From: Owenia fusiformis | Taxonomy: Eukaryota > Annelida > Polychaeta > Sabellida > Oweniidae | Assembly (NCBI GenBank): GCA_903813345.2 | Contig: CAIIXF020000001.1 | Span: 12,259,915-12,323,914 of the forward strand | Length of the DNA: 64,000 nt | Direction: 5' to 3' | Part shown: positions 1 to 13,630 of the stretch, in pieces | How positions within the stretch are numbered: position 1 is the first letter of the stretch | Layout: every line of letters begins with the position of its first letter | Position numbers and translations under genes: made by a program | The notes under the pieces: model-generated | The model's database searches: none | Seen by the model: the letters and a program-made list of their open reading frames with translations, nothing else | Told to the model about the DNA's origin: nothing

Positions 1-1
1 A

Positions 2-211
2 TCTCGCCAACGAGGTGCCTATTTTAGCCGTTACTTGAGCTGCCAGGTGAGCGATTGCATAGACATGCTCATATACAACACCAATACAAAACATAAGCTA
101 ATTACCGATGCAACACCCATACCCACCATCGATGCAACCCTAAATGAAAAATCAATTGGATTTTATTGGAATAATACCAATTTAACGGACCAGATGTTCC
201 CAATGCAGCCA
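2..211 (+). CDS. Possible terminal coding exon cut by the left edge, unrecognised
   Basis: From base 2 an open frame of 69 codons reaches a TAA at 209-211. It contains stretches such as GAYFSRYLSCQ, SDCIDMLIYNT and GFYWNNTNLTDQMFPMQP, a normal-looking amino-acid mix with no low-complexity repeat, in DNA where neighbouring frames close quickly. It lacks an initiator in the window, so it would be the 3' end of a gene to the left. I do not recognise a family. A GTGAGC that could act as a donor lies at 47-52, so coding might stop earlier. It could equally be chance open frame or an old transposon remnant. If it really ends a + strand gene, the MIB1 exons further right cannot simply continue from a gene spanning this point. 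Confidence 0.25.
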
Positions 212-1740
212 TAATGACTCAAGTGGCGTTTTTCGACTTTTGACAAAGTGATGTAGAGATTGGGTGCAATGTTTGGTCCCTATGAGTAAAGATATGCTTG
301 ATTGATCTATACCTCATGTTAATGAGTGTTCATTTAGTGCAATGCATGTTATTGAAATCAGGTGGGAATCTCCTATTTAGTTGATAACCACATATGATAG
401 GCTTTGCAGGCCATTTTGGCTGGCTTAGGGTTTGGTTTAATCTTCAGCAATAGCTACATACACTAGTATAACTGCATTTCTGTATCTGCTAGACATTCTT
501 GTCTTACACAACTGACTTGGAAGATTCTCTAGTTTAGATACTGGCTGACATATATGGGCATCCGAACCAAAGGCTGGCCCAATACCAACTGCATCAGTAC
601 CAATATGCCTACATACGCGTAATGCTGTTTTTCTGGTGCAATATTCTCGGAAGCTTCCTTTGAGCGTTGAATGTGAAATGAAGATGCTACTGCAGCTGGC
701 TGAAAGGATAAGATTATCCATACACCTCTCATAAGCAACTTTATATGGATTTTTCACAGATTTGTATACCAGATCTCACCATTATTAAAGAATAATGGCT
801 GTTATGTTGCACACATATTTGGGAAAAATTCCTAAATACATTTTCTTGAATATCAAACTGGCATGGCTTGAGCCAAATGGCAATTCCCAGAATTTAATTC
901 TATAACTTTATCTGCTTCCCATTCACATTCTATAGAGAGGCTCAACAAGAACTTAACATTGAGAAATGCAACTAACCAAAGTATGCCTTGCTACTTCCAC
1001 ATTAATTTTTTAATTTTATCCAATCCTGAAAAATACCAGGAAATGGTGTAAGGCATGAAAAGAAATCTACTTTTACATAGAAGAAATACAGGAAAACAAT
1101 GATAAAGATAAACAAGTGCAAAATAAATATTCCAAAGAAATGTCTAAAATATAATCATTTAGAGACAAAGGCGTCACAATGACCAGGAGCACCCTTTTCT
1201 GACAATCGGGGTAAACCAGGACTTTTAAGATCACAAAGGTCATATACATTTCATCCTATATTTCCAAAAATAAGAGAAAAAGGCCTTTTCACATTTCCTT
1301 TAATTAACCTATTCTCTTCGTTCCTTGCTTTTTATTTCTTATCTTTTATTCAAAATGAAACTTGTTTGTGGTTAACCTCATGCCATGCTATCAGATGAGG
1401 CCAGTTAGGATTATTCCCTGTACAGAAGCACTAATGGTTTTTTTGTTAGCAAAGTTGGTGTAGGCCTAGAGACTGTGTAAGTATGATAGATTCATTTGGA
1501 CATCTTTTATTACATATGGCAGATCAGCCACCAAGAGTTGTGTGTTGAATAATATTGCAATTCCCATAGCAACCATTTAACAAATGTTTGTTTCTATAGA
1601 AACCGAGTCCACGTTTTTTTACATATGTTTTATTTGCACCAAATTAGCTTAGCTTCTTGAAGTGTTATATCCTGCTAGTTTTGTTGGGATCATGACAGAA
1701 ATTCTCTTTACTCCTTTATCTCCCCCCTCCAAACTAATTT
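212..1740. other. Non-coding stretch, nothing recognised
   Basis: AT-rich unique-looking sequence. Open frames on the minus strand at 437-757 have no recognisable motif and overlap each other in different frames. I see no splice-flanked exon, RNA gene or delimited transposon here. Confidence 0.4.
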
Positions 1741-1744
1741 ACCC

Positions 1745-2135
1745 GCTCCCCCTCCTCACTTACTAATGACTCTTGTTTACCCCTCCTCTCTACCTACCAA
1801 TACTCTTATTTAACCCCTCCCCACCTACCAATACTCTTGTTTACCCCCTCCCACCTACCAATACTCTTATTTAACCCCTCCCCACCTACCAATACTCTTG
1901 TTTACCCCCTCCACCCTACCAATACTCTTATTTAACCCCTCCCCATCTACCAATACTCTTGTTTACCCCCTCCCACCTACCAATACTCTTATTTAACCCC
2001 TCCCCACCTACCAATACTCTTGTTTACCCCCTCCCACCTACCAATACTATTGTTTACCCCCTCCCACCTACCAATACTATTGTTTACCCCCTCCCACCTA
2101 TTTATACTCTTGTTTACCCCCTCCCACCTACCACT
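1745..2135 (+). repeat. C-rich minisatellite, about 31-bp units in a 62-bp higher-order pattern
   Basis: Units of the form CCTACCAATACTCTT followed by ATTTAACCCCTCCCCA or GTTTACCCCCTCCCA are repeated about a dozen times. For most of the array the two endings alternate, giving a 62-bp double unit; the last four units carry only the GTTTACC type, two of them with CTATTG in place of CTCTTG. The first units are more degenerate. Open frames crossing the array on both strands are by-products of the periodicity. Confidence 0.9.
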
Positions 2136-2140
2136 TAAAC

Positions 2141-3898
2141 ACATTTCTTTCTGGTTTGGAAATAAAGCTGAAGAGATTGTCATTCAAGTAAGTAACTATG
2201 TTTACACTTATTGTATTAATTACATATATTCCTGGTTTAAATGCTCAAGTATGAAAATATTTTTTAAATCATATACCATTTTACAGCAACATCTATTTGA
2301 TGTCTGATAAGGCTCAACACTATATCTATAAGAGGGGAGTCTAGGTTTTGTTTTAAAAAATCAGTGAACATTGAGTGAGAGTGAAAGATAATGTAACTTA
2401 AATATTCGATGAGAAAACTTTGTAGAAATCAGTAGGAATAGTATCTGGGGCAAGAATTACCCAAGAGAGTATATTTTCGATAGAAAAACCCATGAAGATT
2501 TGATCAGCACTGTGAACACAAAAGTCTTACTTCAAGACCCTGGACTCCCCCTCCCCCTATTTAGACTCCAGGACCATGTTCGACTTCCAGGGTGATTATA
2601 ACATCTTGAGAATCAATGTGGTTCAAGGCTAGCTTACACAAGCGCTATGTGGGTTAGTATTATGCAATATGATATTTTAAAGAATAATTTTGTCATTTTG
2701 TACTCAGGTGCTAATTGAGTGTTGTAGGTTGGTTTTACGTCAGTTAGTAATTGATACCTCATACGTAAATGTATATAACATTTTAAAATCAGAATGAGCT
2801 ATTAAGGAATATGCAATCTAAGAATGAATAAAGATATCAAAATCTGTCCAAAATTTTACAATATACATATTGTCTCAGTAAAAAACAGTAAAGAAAATAT
2901 CTAGCTATGAGATCTAATAAAACATAAAGATTTAAAATTGAAATTTAAAAATAAGCATGGAAAATCATAAATTATTTTAACTTCTAATACTACACTATAC
3001 AAATGAATGTAGAATATACTCTTAATTTACATGTAGAGTCATAATAGAAACAGTTAAATAGATAGGGAACATGTTTTGTTGCAATTTGTAATTGGTTTCC
3101 AGTACCATCTATATCCAACTATAGTCTTATCTGATTCCATTTTGAACAGTCCTCTGTGTTACATCAATTTTATGGATCCCTCCCTCTTATCTAGTTCACC
3201 CCAGGGGGTGGATCTCGTAGTCAAGCAGAGGGGGACCAAAAAGGTTCTGGACGTTAGCGGAAAAATTTTGGGGCACAAACAGGCCCAAAATCATAATATT
3301 GTTTTGGGCCTCGATTTTTTTAGGGTCTACCAAAGTGGAGGTGGATCCCTAGTCCACAAAGCCTTGAAGTAAGACTATGTTACCACCACAAGTGGTGACA
3401 TATTGATATAGTCTCCAAACTTTTTGTGGACAGTGTTTGGCAGTTGGTTTTTGGCAGTCGGCATCGAGATGGGTGGTAGGCATCTGTAACAAATGGCAGC
3501 TGGTGATATTTTGCAGTGTTTAAGACTTATGTTTCGCCCAATAAACTTAAATTAAAAGTTTTACTTACATTATATGTATGAAATACCTGTAAATGAGTTA
3601 TAATCTGACTCTAATGCTCAGTGTACGTTCACTACCATTTCTAAATTATGCTTGGGGTCATCCTTCTTCAAAGGACCTCATTTATGCTATATACTTGTAA
3701 AATACCCTTGCAGCAAGGATGGCTGGGGGTCAGGGCCTTATACATTAGGAAAGACGCAAAATCAAACTATTGAAAAATGTAGTATTAATCCTTACTGTCA
3801 TTCGTTTATTTGCAAAGATTCAAAACATACATGAGATTCTACAAGGATAATTACTCTTCTGACATTTTTGAATATGATTCAGTAATTCTAGAATTCAA
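2141..3898. other. Non-coding stretch with one dispersed repeat copy
   Basis: No gene seen. At about 3378-3510 there is a copy of a dispersed repeat recognised by CACCACAAGTGGTGACATA, a near-perfect palindrome, followed by G/T-rich repeats of the TTGGCAGTTGGTG kind; other copies are near 4120, 4440, 19480 and 23100. A G/C-richer block at 3190-3365 with GGTGGATC near both ends may be another old inserted sequence, but I could not find its boundaries. Confidence 0.4.
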
Positions 3899-4540
3899 CT
3901 GTCAAAATCATTATTTATCAAATTGTCTCCTAATTTTGAGAATGTTGACATAATAACAGTCTAAACTCACAAATTACTAATTGTAAATTTTACAAACACT
4001 CCTCTGAATGCATAAGGAGTATCCTTTCTATTGTTTAATTTTGCTTCTTTAAAAGAGAGTTTCGTCTACTCTGCTTTTACACTCAGTGTATATAAGGATA
4101 ATATGACTCATTTTTATGTCACTACCACAAGTGGTGACATATTGTTAGAGTGTCCAACTTTTCTGTGGCAGTGGCTGGTGTTTGGCAGTTGGTGTTTGGT
4201 GGTTAAAGAGAACTGTGAAAAGGAGAATTGTCAGAATCATTATTTATTTATCAGATTGTCTCCTCATTTTGACAATATTGACATAACAACAGTCTAAACT
4301 CACAAATTACTTATGGTAATTTTACAAGTACAAACACTACTCTGAATGCATAAGGAGTAACCTTTCTTTAAAAGAGAGTTTCGTCTACTCTGCTTTTACA
4401 GTCAGTGTATTTAAGGGAAATTTGACCCATTTGTATGTCACTACCACAAGTGGTGACATATTGTTAGTCTCAAACCTTTTTGTGGTGGCGGTCAGTGGTT
4501 GGTGTTTTCCATTCGGCAGTTGGTGTTTGGCGGTTGATGT
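3899..4540. repeat. Tandem duplication, unit about 330 bp
   Basis: The segment beginning GTCAAAATCATTATTTATC at 3899 and that beginning GTCAGAATCATTATTTATTT at 4228 run parallel through CAGTCTAAACTCACAAATTA, CTGAATGCATAAGGAGTA, TAAAAGAGAGTTTCGTCTAC and CACTACCACAAGTGGTGACA. The copies differ by scattered substitutions and small indels. The unit joins two dispersed motifs of this window, the AAGAGAG/TCGTCT motif and the CACCACAAGTGGTG palindrome, so it is probably a duplicated transposon relic. Confidence 0.85.
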
Positions 4541-7500
4541 TTGGTGGCTGTAACATATGGCAGGTAGTGACATTTTGCATGCTTGCCTCTGGACTGCATA
4601 TATCCTACCCTGTATACTTCACAAGGCATTGGAAGTACTATGGCAAGACATCTTTAGTCCAAGGGTATTTCACTTCTTTCCTGAATTTAAGCATAAATGA
4701 AGTCCTCTGAAGAAGGATGATTTCAAGATTATGTATTGTGTTTCTTTATTCCTAATTGTTGTTTTTGTTGTTTATTTCTGTCATTTTATCATGTGCTTTC
4801 TCGATCTCATGGATTCTAGATCTCACCATCTTTCTAAATCTCACAGTCTTTCTAGATCTCTGAAAGCTCCATGATTTTATCTTCAATAAGTAAATGAAAA
4901 AGTTTCCGTCTATAAATGTAATATTGAGTGTGTCATCAAAAAGAGCAGTAGACAATATTCAAATTGTAATATCTAAGACAGTGTAGGGATATTAGCTTTC
5001 TTTCCAACAATGGGACATTTAATTTTGATAATAACGTAGTATTTTAAAGCTATAAAGATGACAACTGTAACAGTAGGTTTGTATTTAGGTGGAACCTCAA
5101 TAATAAAAATAAACAGAACTTAAAATGTGTATTGATTATATAATGAGAGAACGGGGCGGGGGGGGAAATAAAGATGAGCATGCCATTGAGTGCTTACATA
5201 ATCTAAAAGGGATACTTAGACATACATTTTACATTGACAGTTGAATCTGTCTGATTTGAATACCACTGAAGTTGAAGCTCTCTTTCAATATGTCGAATGA
5301 ATGCAAAGCGAAATACTGGATTAGGTGATCAAGTTTTCAAAATATTTTATCGAGTCAAAGATTTTAATATGGGTGTGGTGTATTGAGATGGGTGTATTGG
5401 TCAAGTAGGATAGGATTTATTTTGACAGGAAAAACTGGAAAAGCATTGAAACATACATAGCACTTGGGACATCCTTTACTGTATTGTCAAAATCTGTTTG
5501 AGTAAAAAGAAAGGCCAGCTTTTGAAGTGATAAAGCTACCAAGAGTAAATCAAATCAGAGATTAGTGTTAGATTGTTAGAATGTGTCTGTTCATTTGAAG
5601 GGACTTGTATAACATGGGGACCAGCCAAGATTTGATAGATAGGTCTTTGATTTGTCCAATATTGGTTTAATTTGCCTCAGAGTGACAGAAGTTCTGTAGT
5701 AAAGTCTATCTCTTGTAATTAGCCAATTTCATATGGAATGATTTCCTGTCACTCAAGCATAGTATCATTTTTGTGATGTGATTTTCCATTACAAATAAAG
5801 CTAATGGTTGAAAATCACATGTGCAATCTCTGTAACATTTCTCTGCATCTTTCGATGATACCCATAAGGCCCTAGGTGATCTTATATGAGGGGATTTATA
5901 TGTAGATATGAAATAGTCTTATGTAGGGTAAGCGTTTCTGGTGAAGTGGAAGATAAAGTAAGCAAGAACGCCAGAAGCCTCCCAAGCAATAGACGGCCAT
6001 GCCTTATATGGGCAAGGTGAAAGGTCGAGTTTTTACATCAGTAGTTAAGAGGGGCCAAATCAGCAGTTATATTCTCCTCATATCCTATATATTTTATATA
6101 ACGTTATATGGGCTTTTGGAGTATTTTGGAGATGCCCCATTATGTGGGCTGTTCCTGTTTGGCTTGAGTTGTGCCTGTTAGACTGAAATGTTGAATGAAA
6201 TACTAGAAAGGAATGAAATATTTTGGTGACTGTCTAAGGAAGGGTCATGCCAACATGAAGTATAACCCAATTTTATATGCTATATAAAAACTTCAATATA
6301 TAATTAGCATCAATATGTAAGTTCATATCGTATATAATTATGTAGGTCAATGTGAGACACATATAATTGTTTGTATATTGAACTTTTGTAGATTGAACTT
6401 AAAAGTAATATGACTTGTTTCTCTGGACTGTGAACTTTGAAACATTCATGCGGTTTTGTCTTAGATTATCACAAACATTGTTTTTTGTGCTTTTTGTATT
6501 TATATTGTGTTACATTCATTTTAAACACCCTCTGTACAATATAAGAGATTTGTGATAAGCTTTGACATAACACAAATGGATTCTTTCAGAATCCCAATGT
6601 CTCAGCTGCTGATGAAGTCATATTTCATATTCAACAATTCACTTTACATATATAGCTCATAATTTGGGGGCAGTTAGGATGGTAAATGATCTATTTTGGA
6701 AAACTTAATAAAAAGATATATTCATTAGATGATACATGTGTAATCTTGATAATATATCATCAAAGATGAATTGGGTCGGATTCAGCTTGCCAGAATGACA
6801 TGGAATGAAAATGGGGTCATGTCTGGGGATAAATTGGAATATTTAAGTTTGGAGATTTCATGAATATAAAACAAGATAGAGTGGCACAAGATATTGTATT
6901 CATCAAGTCAATGTATTGATTGGAAAATCAAAATTAACATGAAGAAATGCTTTGATTTGCAGCAGAACAGAAATGCCTCAAGTTGTAGGATAATAAAATT
7001 ACAATCCAATTGGCACTTATGTCATACTACCATCAGCTATTGCTTAGTACAAGTAAAGTGATGTGATTTAGAAAATATTTGATCAAATTTTTGATGAGTT
7101 ATGCATTCTGAAAAGGGAGAACTTTTGATTTAAAATGTCAAACTCTGAAGAAAATAAACTGCCGAAATGGTACCTACTTTTTAGGTAGGGTTGATTTTCA
7201 ATTCCAGGAAATTTTGATAGAATAGTGAAGTAACAGAGTAATGAGTAATCTTATTACAATTACTGGTACTTGTACGAGGCTCATAGCTGACTGAAATAGA
7301 GAGAACTCTCGAAATGAAATCAACTAAATCAAATTTATGATAAAATCACTAGTCATTTTATTGACCCTGTATTATTGCATAGGAAATACATTTACTACAC
7401 GATCGCTTTGACTCTTGCTCAATCGTATCAGAATAATGATATATCAGATTGAAGATATGTTACAAAGTAGATGCTATTGTTCCAGTTATTTACAAGTACA

Positions 7501-10500
7501 CGTAATTAACATGGTTGATTTTAATTAGGAGTACAAGGCTATGTTTGAGAAGCTGTTACCAGTCACACACATATCTCAAAGTGACATGTGTTAACAAATA
7601 TATCCAAACTTAAACATTATGTTTATCATACAACATTCTTGGAACTAACTGTTTACAGCTTCTAAAATCAATTTTAATATAAACACCGGAACAATTTGTT
7701 TATTTCTTTAAACTAACTCTGTGAATAATTTAAAACATATTTCCAAGCATTTTGAAATTAGAATATTCAAATTGACAATTTCGTAATAAGTAAGAAATTA
7801 GTTTTAGATGTGACAAAGATGTTAAATACATATTGGCAATTTTATGCCACGTGGCTTTTATGCTAATGGTAGTATAATGTTCATTATGCCACAAACTCAC
7901 CATATCACTTCCATTTCATAGAACTCAATTCTTCCTGATTTCCACAATTTCCATAATTGTCTCAGTGCAGCAGATATTTGCCTTAATGTAGCCATAGCAC
8001 TTAAATGCTACATACTTCTTTACATTCCATACATCAGTCTTAGATATGGGCTATAAGGAAGTATGTCACACTCAAAAGCTTGCAAATAAATCTCATCTTG
8101 AGAAATCACCGAAGCTAAGACTGCACTGAATGATGTAGATTTTCGAATAAGTTGTGTACAATTCCAACCAATTCTAGAATCCAGCATGAAGGATTGAATG
8201 CCCTTCATCAGTGTCAGGTTACCCCAATGTGGTGTTATATTTAGCACTAAGGCACTAATCCAGGCTGAATCACTAACTTCAGCCTCTCATCCAGTCAGGT
8301 TTCCTCCAAAGATATATATCCAACTCCAAATGTTCGGTTATATATATAGTGAAAGTAGTACATCATGGGAAATTATCACTTGATGACTGTGTGAGAACCC
8401 CTCCTGAAAATATACCATTCATAGTGTAATTAGCACTGACTATGTGTGAAGCAATAATACCATTATCGAAATCTACAACTTTAAATTATTTCTAGCTCTA
8501 AAGATCCATCATGTCATACATAATCAATGAATGATATAACAATCTGCCATCATGGACCTATAAAAGTTTCAGAAAAGTTTACGAATTAGTATTTCAAACT
8601 TCCACAAAGATTTCTGAGTTTCTGCACTGTCGGCCATATTGGTTTCTCCAGGCCATAGCTCGCTGGTGAAAAGATATTGATTTCTTTGCCATTCCTTACT
8701 ACAATTTGGTAATATCACTCTAGAATTCTTTATTCCCCTGATATACTCACTGTTCTATTGTATGATTACAGTAGCGATCTCCTAAGATTGAGACTTAGTG
8801 TATCAGTGTAGTGTAGTCTCAGCCCCTTACATGTGTATGTGTGTGTGGTTCTCCTCTTGCATGGCTAACATCTGAGTAGTGCCTCAACTCTAGTGCAGTA
8901 AACTATGAGATAAGTTCAAGTGGCACATTCCAAGATACTGGCAGCACTGTGTATGTGTATGGTCTACCAGGCTTCTAGCTTTTATAGCAAGAACTGTCAA
9001 CTGATAGCCCCCTGTGTTGTATCAGTAGATATGGCGGGAACATTGCCCCACTAATCCTTACCAGACCCAGTGTGAATGAAACCCAACCTCTGAGTTAGGG
9101 GCGGAGTTTGGATCAACTAGGATATCTTCACACCTATAAGGCCTGTTTCCTGCCTTCTTATCCTTATATGGCATAGCGCCCATTACCAGACTAGAATCTA
9201 AGTCCCTCCCACCAGCGCCTGGTAACCTGTTGCCATGGCAACCTGACCTTTTGCTCAGGAGCTGTTTCTATGAGATATTTATAGTTTAGGGTTTGTAGTA
9301 GAGCTGATAAGTGAAGTAAGCCTAACAGTAACAGACTCTCTTAGAACTTCTGATCAATGCCTTACAGTTCTAGCTGTAAAATAAACTCTACGATGATTGA
9401 TTTAGTATTTTATCATTCCTACACTATACACATTTATTTTTGTTTGTAACCACTCCCTCTAACCCAAAAAGGATTAAATAGATTAAGGCTGTGTTTTATT
9501 TCAGAATCCAAACAGTTTGAGGAACTTCTTTACTAAAATGAAATGATGAAAGTATTTGGTGAGGACTGAGCGAGACTCTAGAATAGTCTGAGATATCCCC
9601 CTCCCTTTGTATTCCATCATGTCTCTCTTGTTATTGTGAGCATTTGTGCTTTCATCCATAAATCCTCTTTGGGATGGCAGAGTAGACACCCAACCTTCCG
9701 GTTGCAAGAGGGGCATGTTTTCACAGGTTTAGAGGATAGAAAAAATGCAAAACATCACTATTACACAATTATAATCACTTTTACAAATACCAACGTCCAT
9801 GTGGGGACTCAACTGTCATTACAGTGCCCATAAAATGTATTTGTTTATTGTGAATCGTGAAAGTGATTGGTAAGATAATTGATGCAAGAGGGGGAAGAAC
9901 CTATACAAACAGGTATAATGCCCTCAATTTAATGATTGACAATTGAATATCTCTTTATTAAAATGTTTGTTTTTCTTCTTATTCTAGGGTATGTGAACAT
10001 ATGACGATAATTTTGTATTTTGTGATCTCCCAGGGATTTTTTCTAAGTGGGGGAGGCATTCATTCCTTGCCTCTCTCACAGGGTTAACAATTGTTTAAAA
10101 ACATCTTGATGTCCAATTAGCTTTATTAGCTCGCATAGGTGAGATATTGTTATCGCCCGCTTGTCTTCACATAGGTGAGCTATTGTTATCGCCCACTCCT
10201 CTTGTTTTTTGTGTATTATAACTACGTGATGTTCTTGGAGTATTTAGCTAACCATGGGATGAGAGTCCGGAGGGACAACTGGTACTTGGAGACACTGGGA
10301 TGGTGGTTGAAATCAGGGGATTGTTTTCTTTTAGCCAAAAATTCTGTTATTGTCACTTCATTGCCCTTTCTTTTTTGTTCCTTTGCCATTTTTGATTAAT
10401 TTGAGAATTTTTTTTTGATTTTTGAAATGACCAGCATGATCATTTAGAACTAGAAGTGGGACTGCTTAATTATATTCAAGACATTTATAGATGTTTTGCA

Positions 10501-13090
10501 AAATGTTCAACTTTCATGAATAGAAAATGAAACCTCAGGATTGTGAAACAGTGTGACATTCTTTTTCTTATTATATTTAGGCAGTAACATTATAAAACAG
10601 AATAATGAACATGTACTTTACATGTTTTGGCAATTAAATCTTAAATAAAATAGAATTCAGAAAATATTTCAAAAGATGTATGAATTAACATCATCAGGAA
10701 TGTATTATCAAGGTGGTATATCATACATGTTATTCCAAATTAAGATTATATGATTTATTAACTTAATTAATTAAATTAGAATACTATGTAATGACATGAA
10801 ACATCCTGAAGTTGATATGTGTGAACTTTCATCATTATGATTAATATGTCATTCATAAATATTCATATTTCCTGCATCAGTTGCTCAACATTATAATTCC
10901 TGATCTACAAAAATAACAAGAATAGTTCAAAGACTCTGAAATAATTAATTATAAATATATAAAGAGACTGGTTTGTTTCTTTTAGCTGTCAAGAATAAGT
11001 GGCCTTGTTTGTAAAAATATTATTTTGCACCTCATAACCGAGATTATCAAGTTCTCAATGTTCAATAATCATTCCATACAAAGTCCATTTTAGTAGTAAA
11101 AACATGTGTTAATAAATGTTGCTTGCATGTGAAAGTGATGTCACAATGAAGTAGCCTTGGTAATATATCCCATTGTCTCCTTAAGGAGAAGGTGCTCATC
11201 AAGATTGGGTCTCACCTAAGAGCAAGGCACTAACTAGAGTCTAAACAGAAACCATTTGAAAGATGTGCAGAAAATGTGTTAATTTGATTGATGTTCAAAT
11301 GAAATTATTATCAAAATGGAAATTAGTCTTTAAAATAACTACATGTATTAACTTAAGTTATATGCAGATATTGTGTTAAATGCTGTTAATTGAAAATTAA
11401 TTTGACTTATTAAGAAATGTTTTGTTTCGATAGATTGGGTATATACCAAACCCTTGTACATTTCTTTAGAATGCTATGTATACATATGTCAAGATTATAA
11501 AAAATTCTATCACACTCCCATTTATTTGGGAAATTTTGATGTAATCTGAAACTGATTGGAGTCTTTATTCAAATAGAGTATCTGACTACAAATTCAGATT
11601 ATCCATTTTGATATTTGGGCATTTCATGGATGTATCACATCTCTATCATGGTACCTAAATTCATGAATCAGAATTTTATCAGCACTGGTTAATGAGAATG
11701 TGGGATTTATAGGGTTAACAGGCTAACAGTAGCTTTGGCCAAGATAGCAGAACTACTGGTGGCATTGGGCCTAATCTTTTACCATTTTACCAGTCTAACA
11801 TATGTTTCCCATCATGGAACAGGCCTTTCATTAACATAATCCAAAATATCAGCTTTCTCCTGCATAAATTAAACTCTCAGAGATTGGTGGAGCTACAAGA
11901 GAAACAAGAGCCAATAGAATCAACAATATTAGAGATATTTATCTTTAGACTGCCCTTCCTTCCAAGTAGACTAAATATAGAACATAGGTATACTTTCCCC
12001 CTCCCTCAGATCTATATCCCAAAAGGGATATCTCTACATTGGGCAGGAATTGCAATGTTCAAAACAAAAACAAGCAGCAGGTTTTATATTAATGATGGTC
12101 TCATAGCAAATCAATGCCCTGAACTATATCTGAATTCCTGATTTTTGAATACTAAATTGTGATGAATTGAATATTTAAGATTTTATAAGTAAAACAATGT
12201 TAATAAAAGTCAATACATGTGCTTTAGATATTATAGCCCATTTTCATAGAAATTCATCTATAATTCATTTCAGTAAGCCTTGGGATAATTTGATAAATGA
12301 TTTTTGACTACACTTTACGATATATATTTCTAATAAATCAAATTTTCCAGTTATATATTATGAATACAATGTCTACCATGGCCTCATAGAAGCAATGAGA
12401 ACAGGGAAAATAATGTATATGTAGTTTCTTTCTAGTTTGTACTTTGAGTGTATCTTCCCATTGTAATAATTGATTTTGACTTTTCCCAAAATCAATAATT
12501 TTGAGCAAGAGAGAAGTTTATTTGATCTATTGTTCCAATTTCCAGCTTATTAAGAAGATATAATATAATATTTTTACTGACTGTATATAATGTAAAAGCC
12601 TTTCTAGATATGGCTTTCAGTTTGAATATTTTTAGAATAAAAGAAAACTAGGCTCACATCAAGCCCCTATGCCTATGTCCCCCAATTATTCTGTAGAAAT
12701 AGATGGGGGCACAAGAGAATAAATGCAAGAATGGTATAACACTAAATGTCCTTTTTTACAATGGCATATCTATTATACAGTTCTAATATATTAGTCTATA
12801 GTCAGATATATTTACTTTAAGTTTGTTGTTGTTTCAGATAGATGAAGTACAAGTCCATCATGCACATTAGTATAAATGTTGTATTTTTATACCAAACTCG
12901 GTATCCAGCAAATTTAATACCTAATGTTAATAGTTATCATATTTGCCAGTAAAACATGCCTGACTTCTTCATTGATATGCTGCATATAATCCCTTGTTTA
13001 GCTACCTCATAAATATCCTGTTCATAATATAGACTGTATTCTGCCAAAATCAGTTATTGCTTTTGGCTTTCACTGGCTTAATAATCTGCC
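4541..13090. other. Long non-coding stretch, no gene recognised
   Basis: About 8.5 kb of AT-rich sequence. Short open frames occur on both strands (for example minus 8020-8247) but none carries a family motif or fits convincing splice sites. A short near-repeat of GGTGAG(A/C)TATTGTTATCGCCC occurs twice at 10138-10195 and once, inverted, at about 42209-42232, marking another dispersed repeat. I see no RNA gene. Confidence 0.4.
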
Positions 13091-13630
13091 TAACAAACAA
13101 AAGCAAGAAGACAAAAGCAAGTCTATTGCAGATATTTAAGACAAGAGCAAGTATATTGTACATATCTAAAACAAAAGCAAGTCTATTGCAGCTATTTAAG
13201 ACAAGAGCAAGTATATTGTACATATCTAAAACAAATGCAAGTCTATTGCAGATATTTAAGACAAGAGCAAGTATATTGTACATATCTAAAACAAATGCAA
13301 GTCTATTGCAGATATTTAAGACAAGAGCAAGTATATTGTACATATCTAAAACAAAAGCAAGTATATTGCAGATATCTAAATCAAGAGTTCGAACATTGCA
13401 GATATCTAAGATAAGTGCAAGTTTATTGTAGATCATTTAAAACAAAAGCAAGTATTTTCTAGATATCTAAAACAAAAGCAAGTATATTGCATATATACCT
13501 AGAATGAGAGCAATTGTATTCATATTTCTAAAACAAGAGCAAGTGTCTAAAACAAGAGTTAGAATAATGCAGACATTTGAGATAAGAGCAAGTATATTGC
13601 AGATATCCAAACAAATGTAAGATCTGAAAA
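13091..13630 (+). repeat. 60-bp satellite made of two 30-bp half units
   Basis: The two half units are ACAAAAGCAAGTCTATTGCA plus GATATTTAAG, and ACAAGAGCAAGTATATTGTA plus CATATCTAAA. Together they repeat with an exact 60-bp period from about 13111 to 13380 and decay gradually to about 13630. Because 60 is a multiple of three, long open frames appear on both strands (13050-13436 minus, 13057-13431 plus); they are products of the repeat, not genes. Confidence 0.92.

Noticed and set aside
2020-2307. 95-codon + strand open frame and its minus-strand partner at 1989-2183
   Set aside because: Both are periodic peptides (LLFTPSHLP and GRWEGVNKSI) from the C-rich minisatellite.
8020-8247. 75-codon minus-strand open frame as a possible exon
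   Set aside because: No recognised motif, no convincing splice pair, and no neighbouring exon on that strand.
13050-13436. 124-128-codon open frames on both strands
   Set aside because: They are products of the 60-bp satellite, whose period is a multiple of three.
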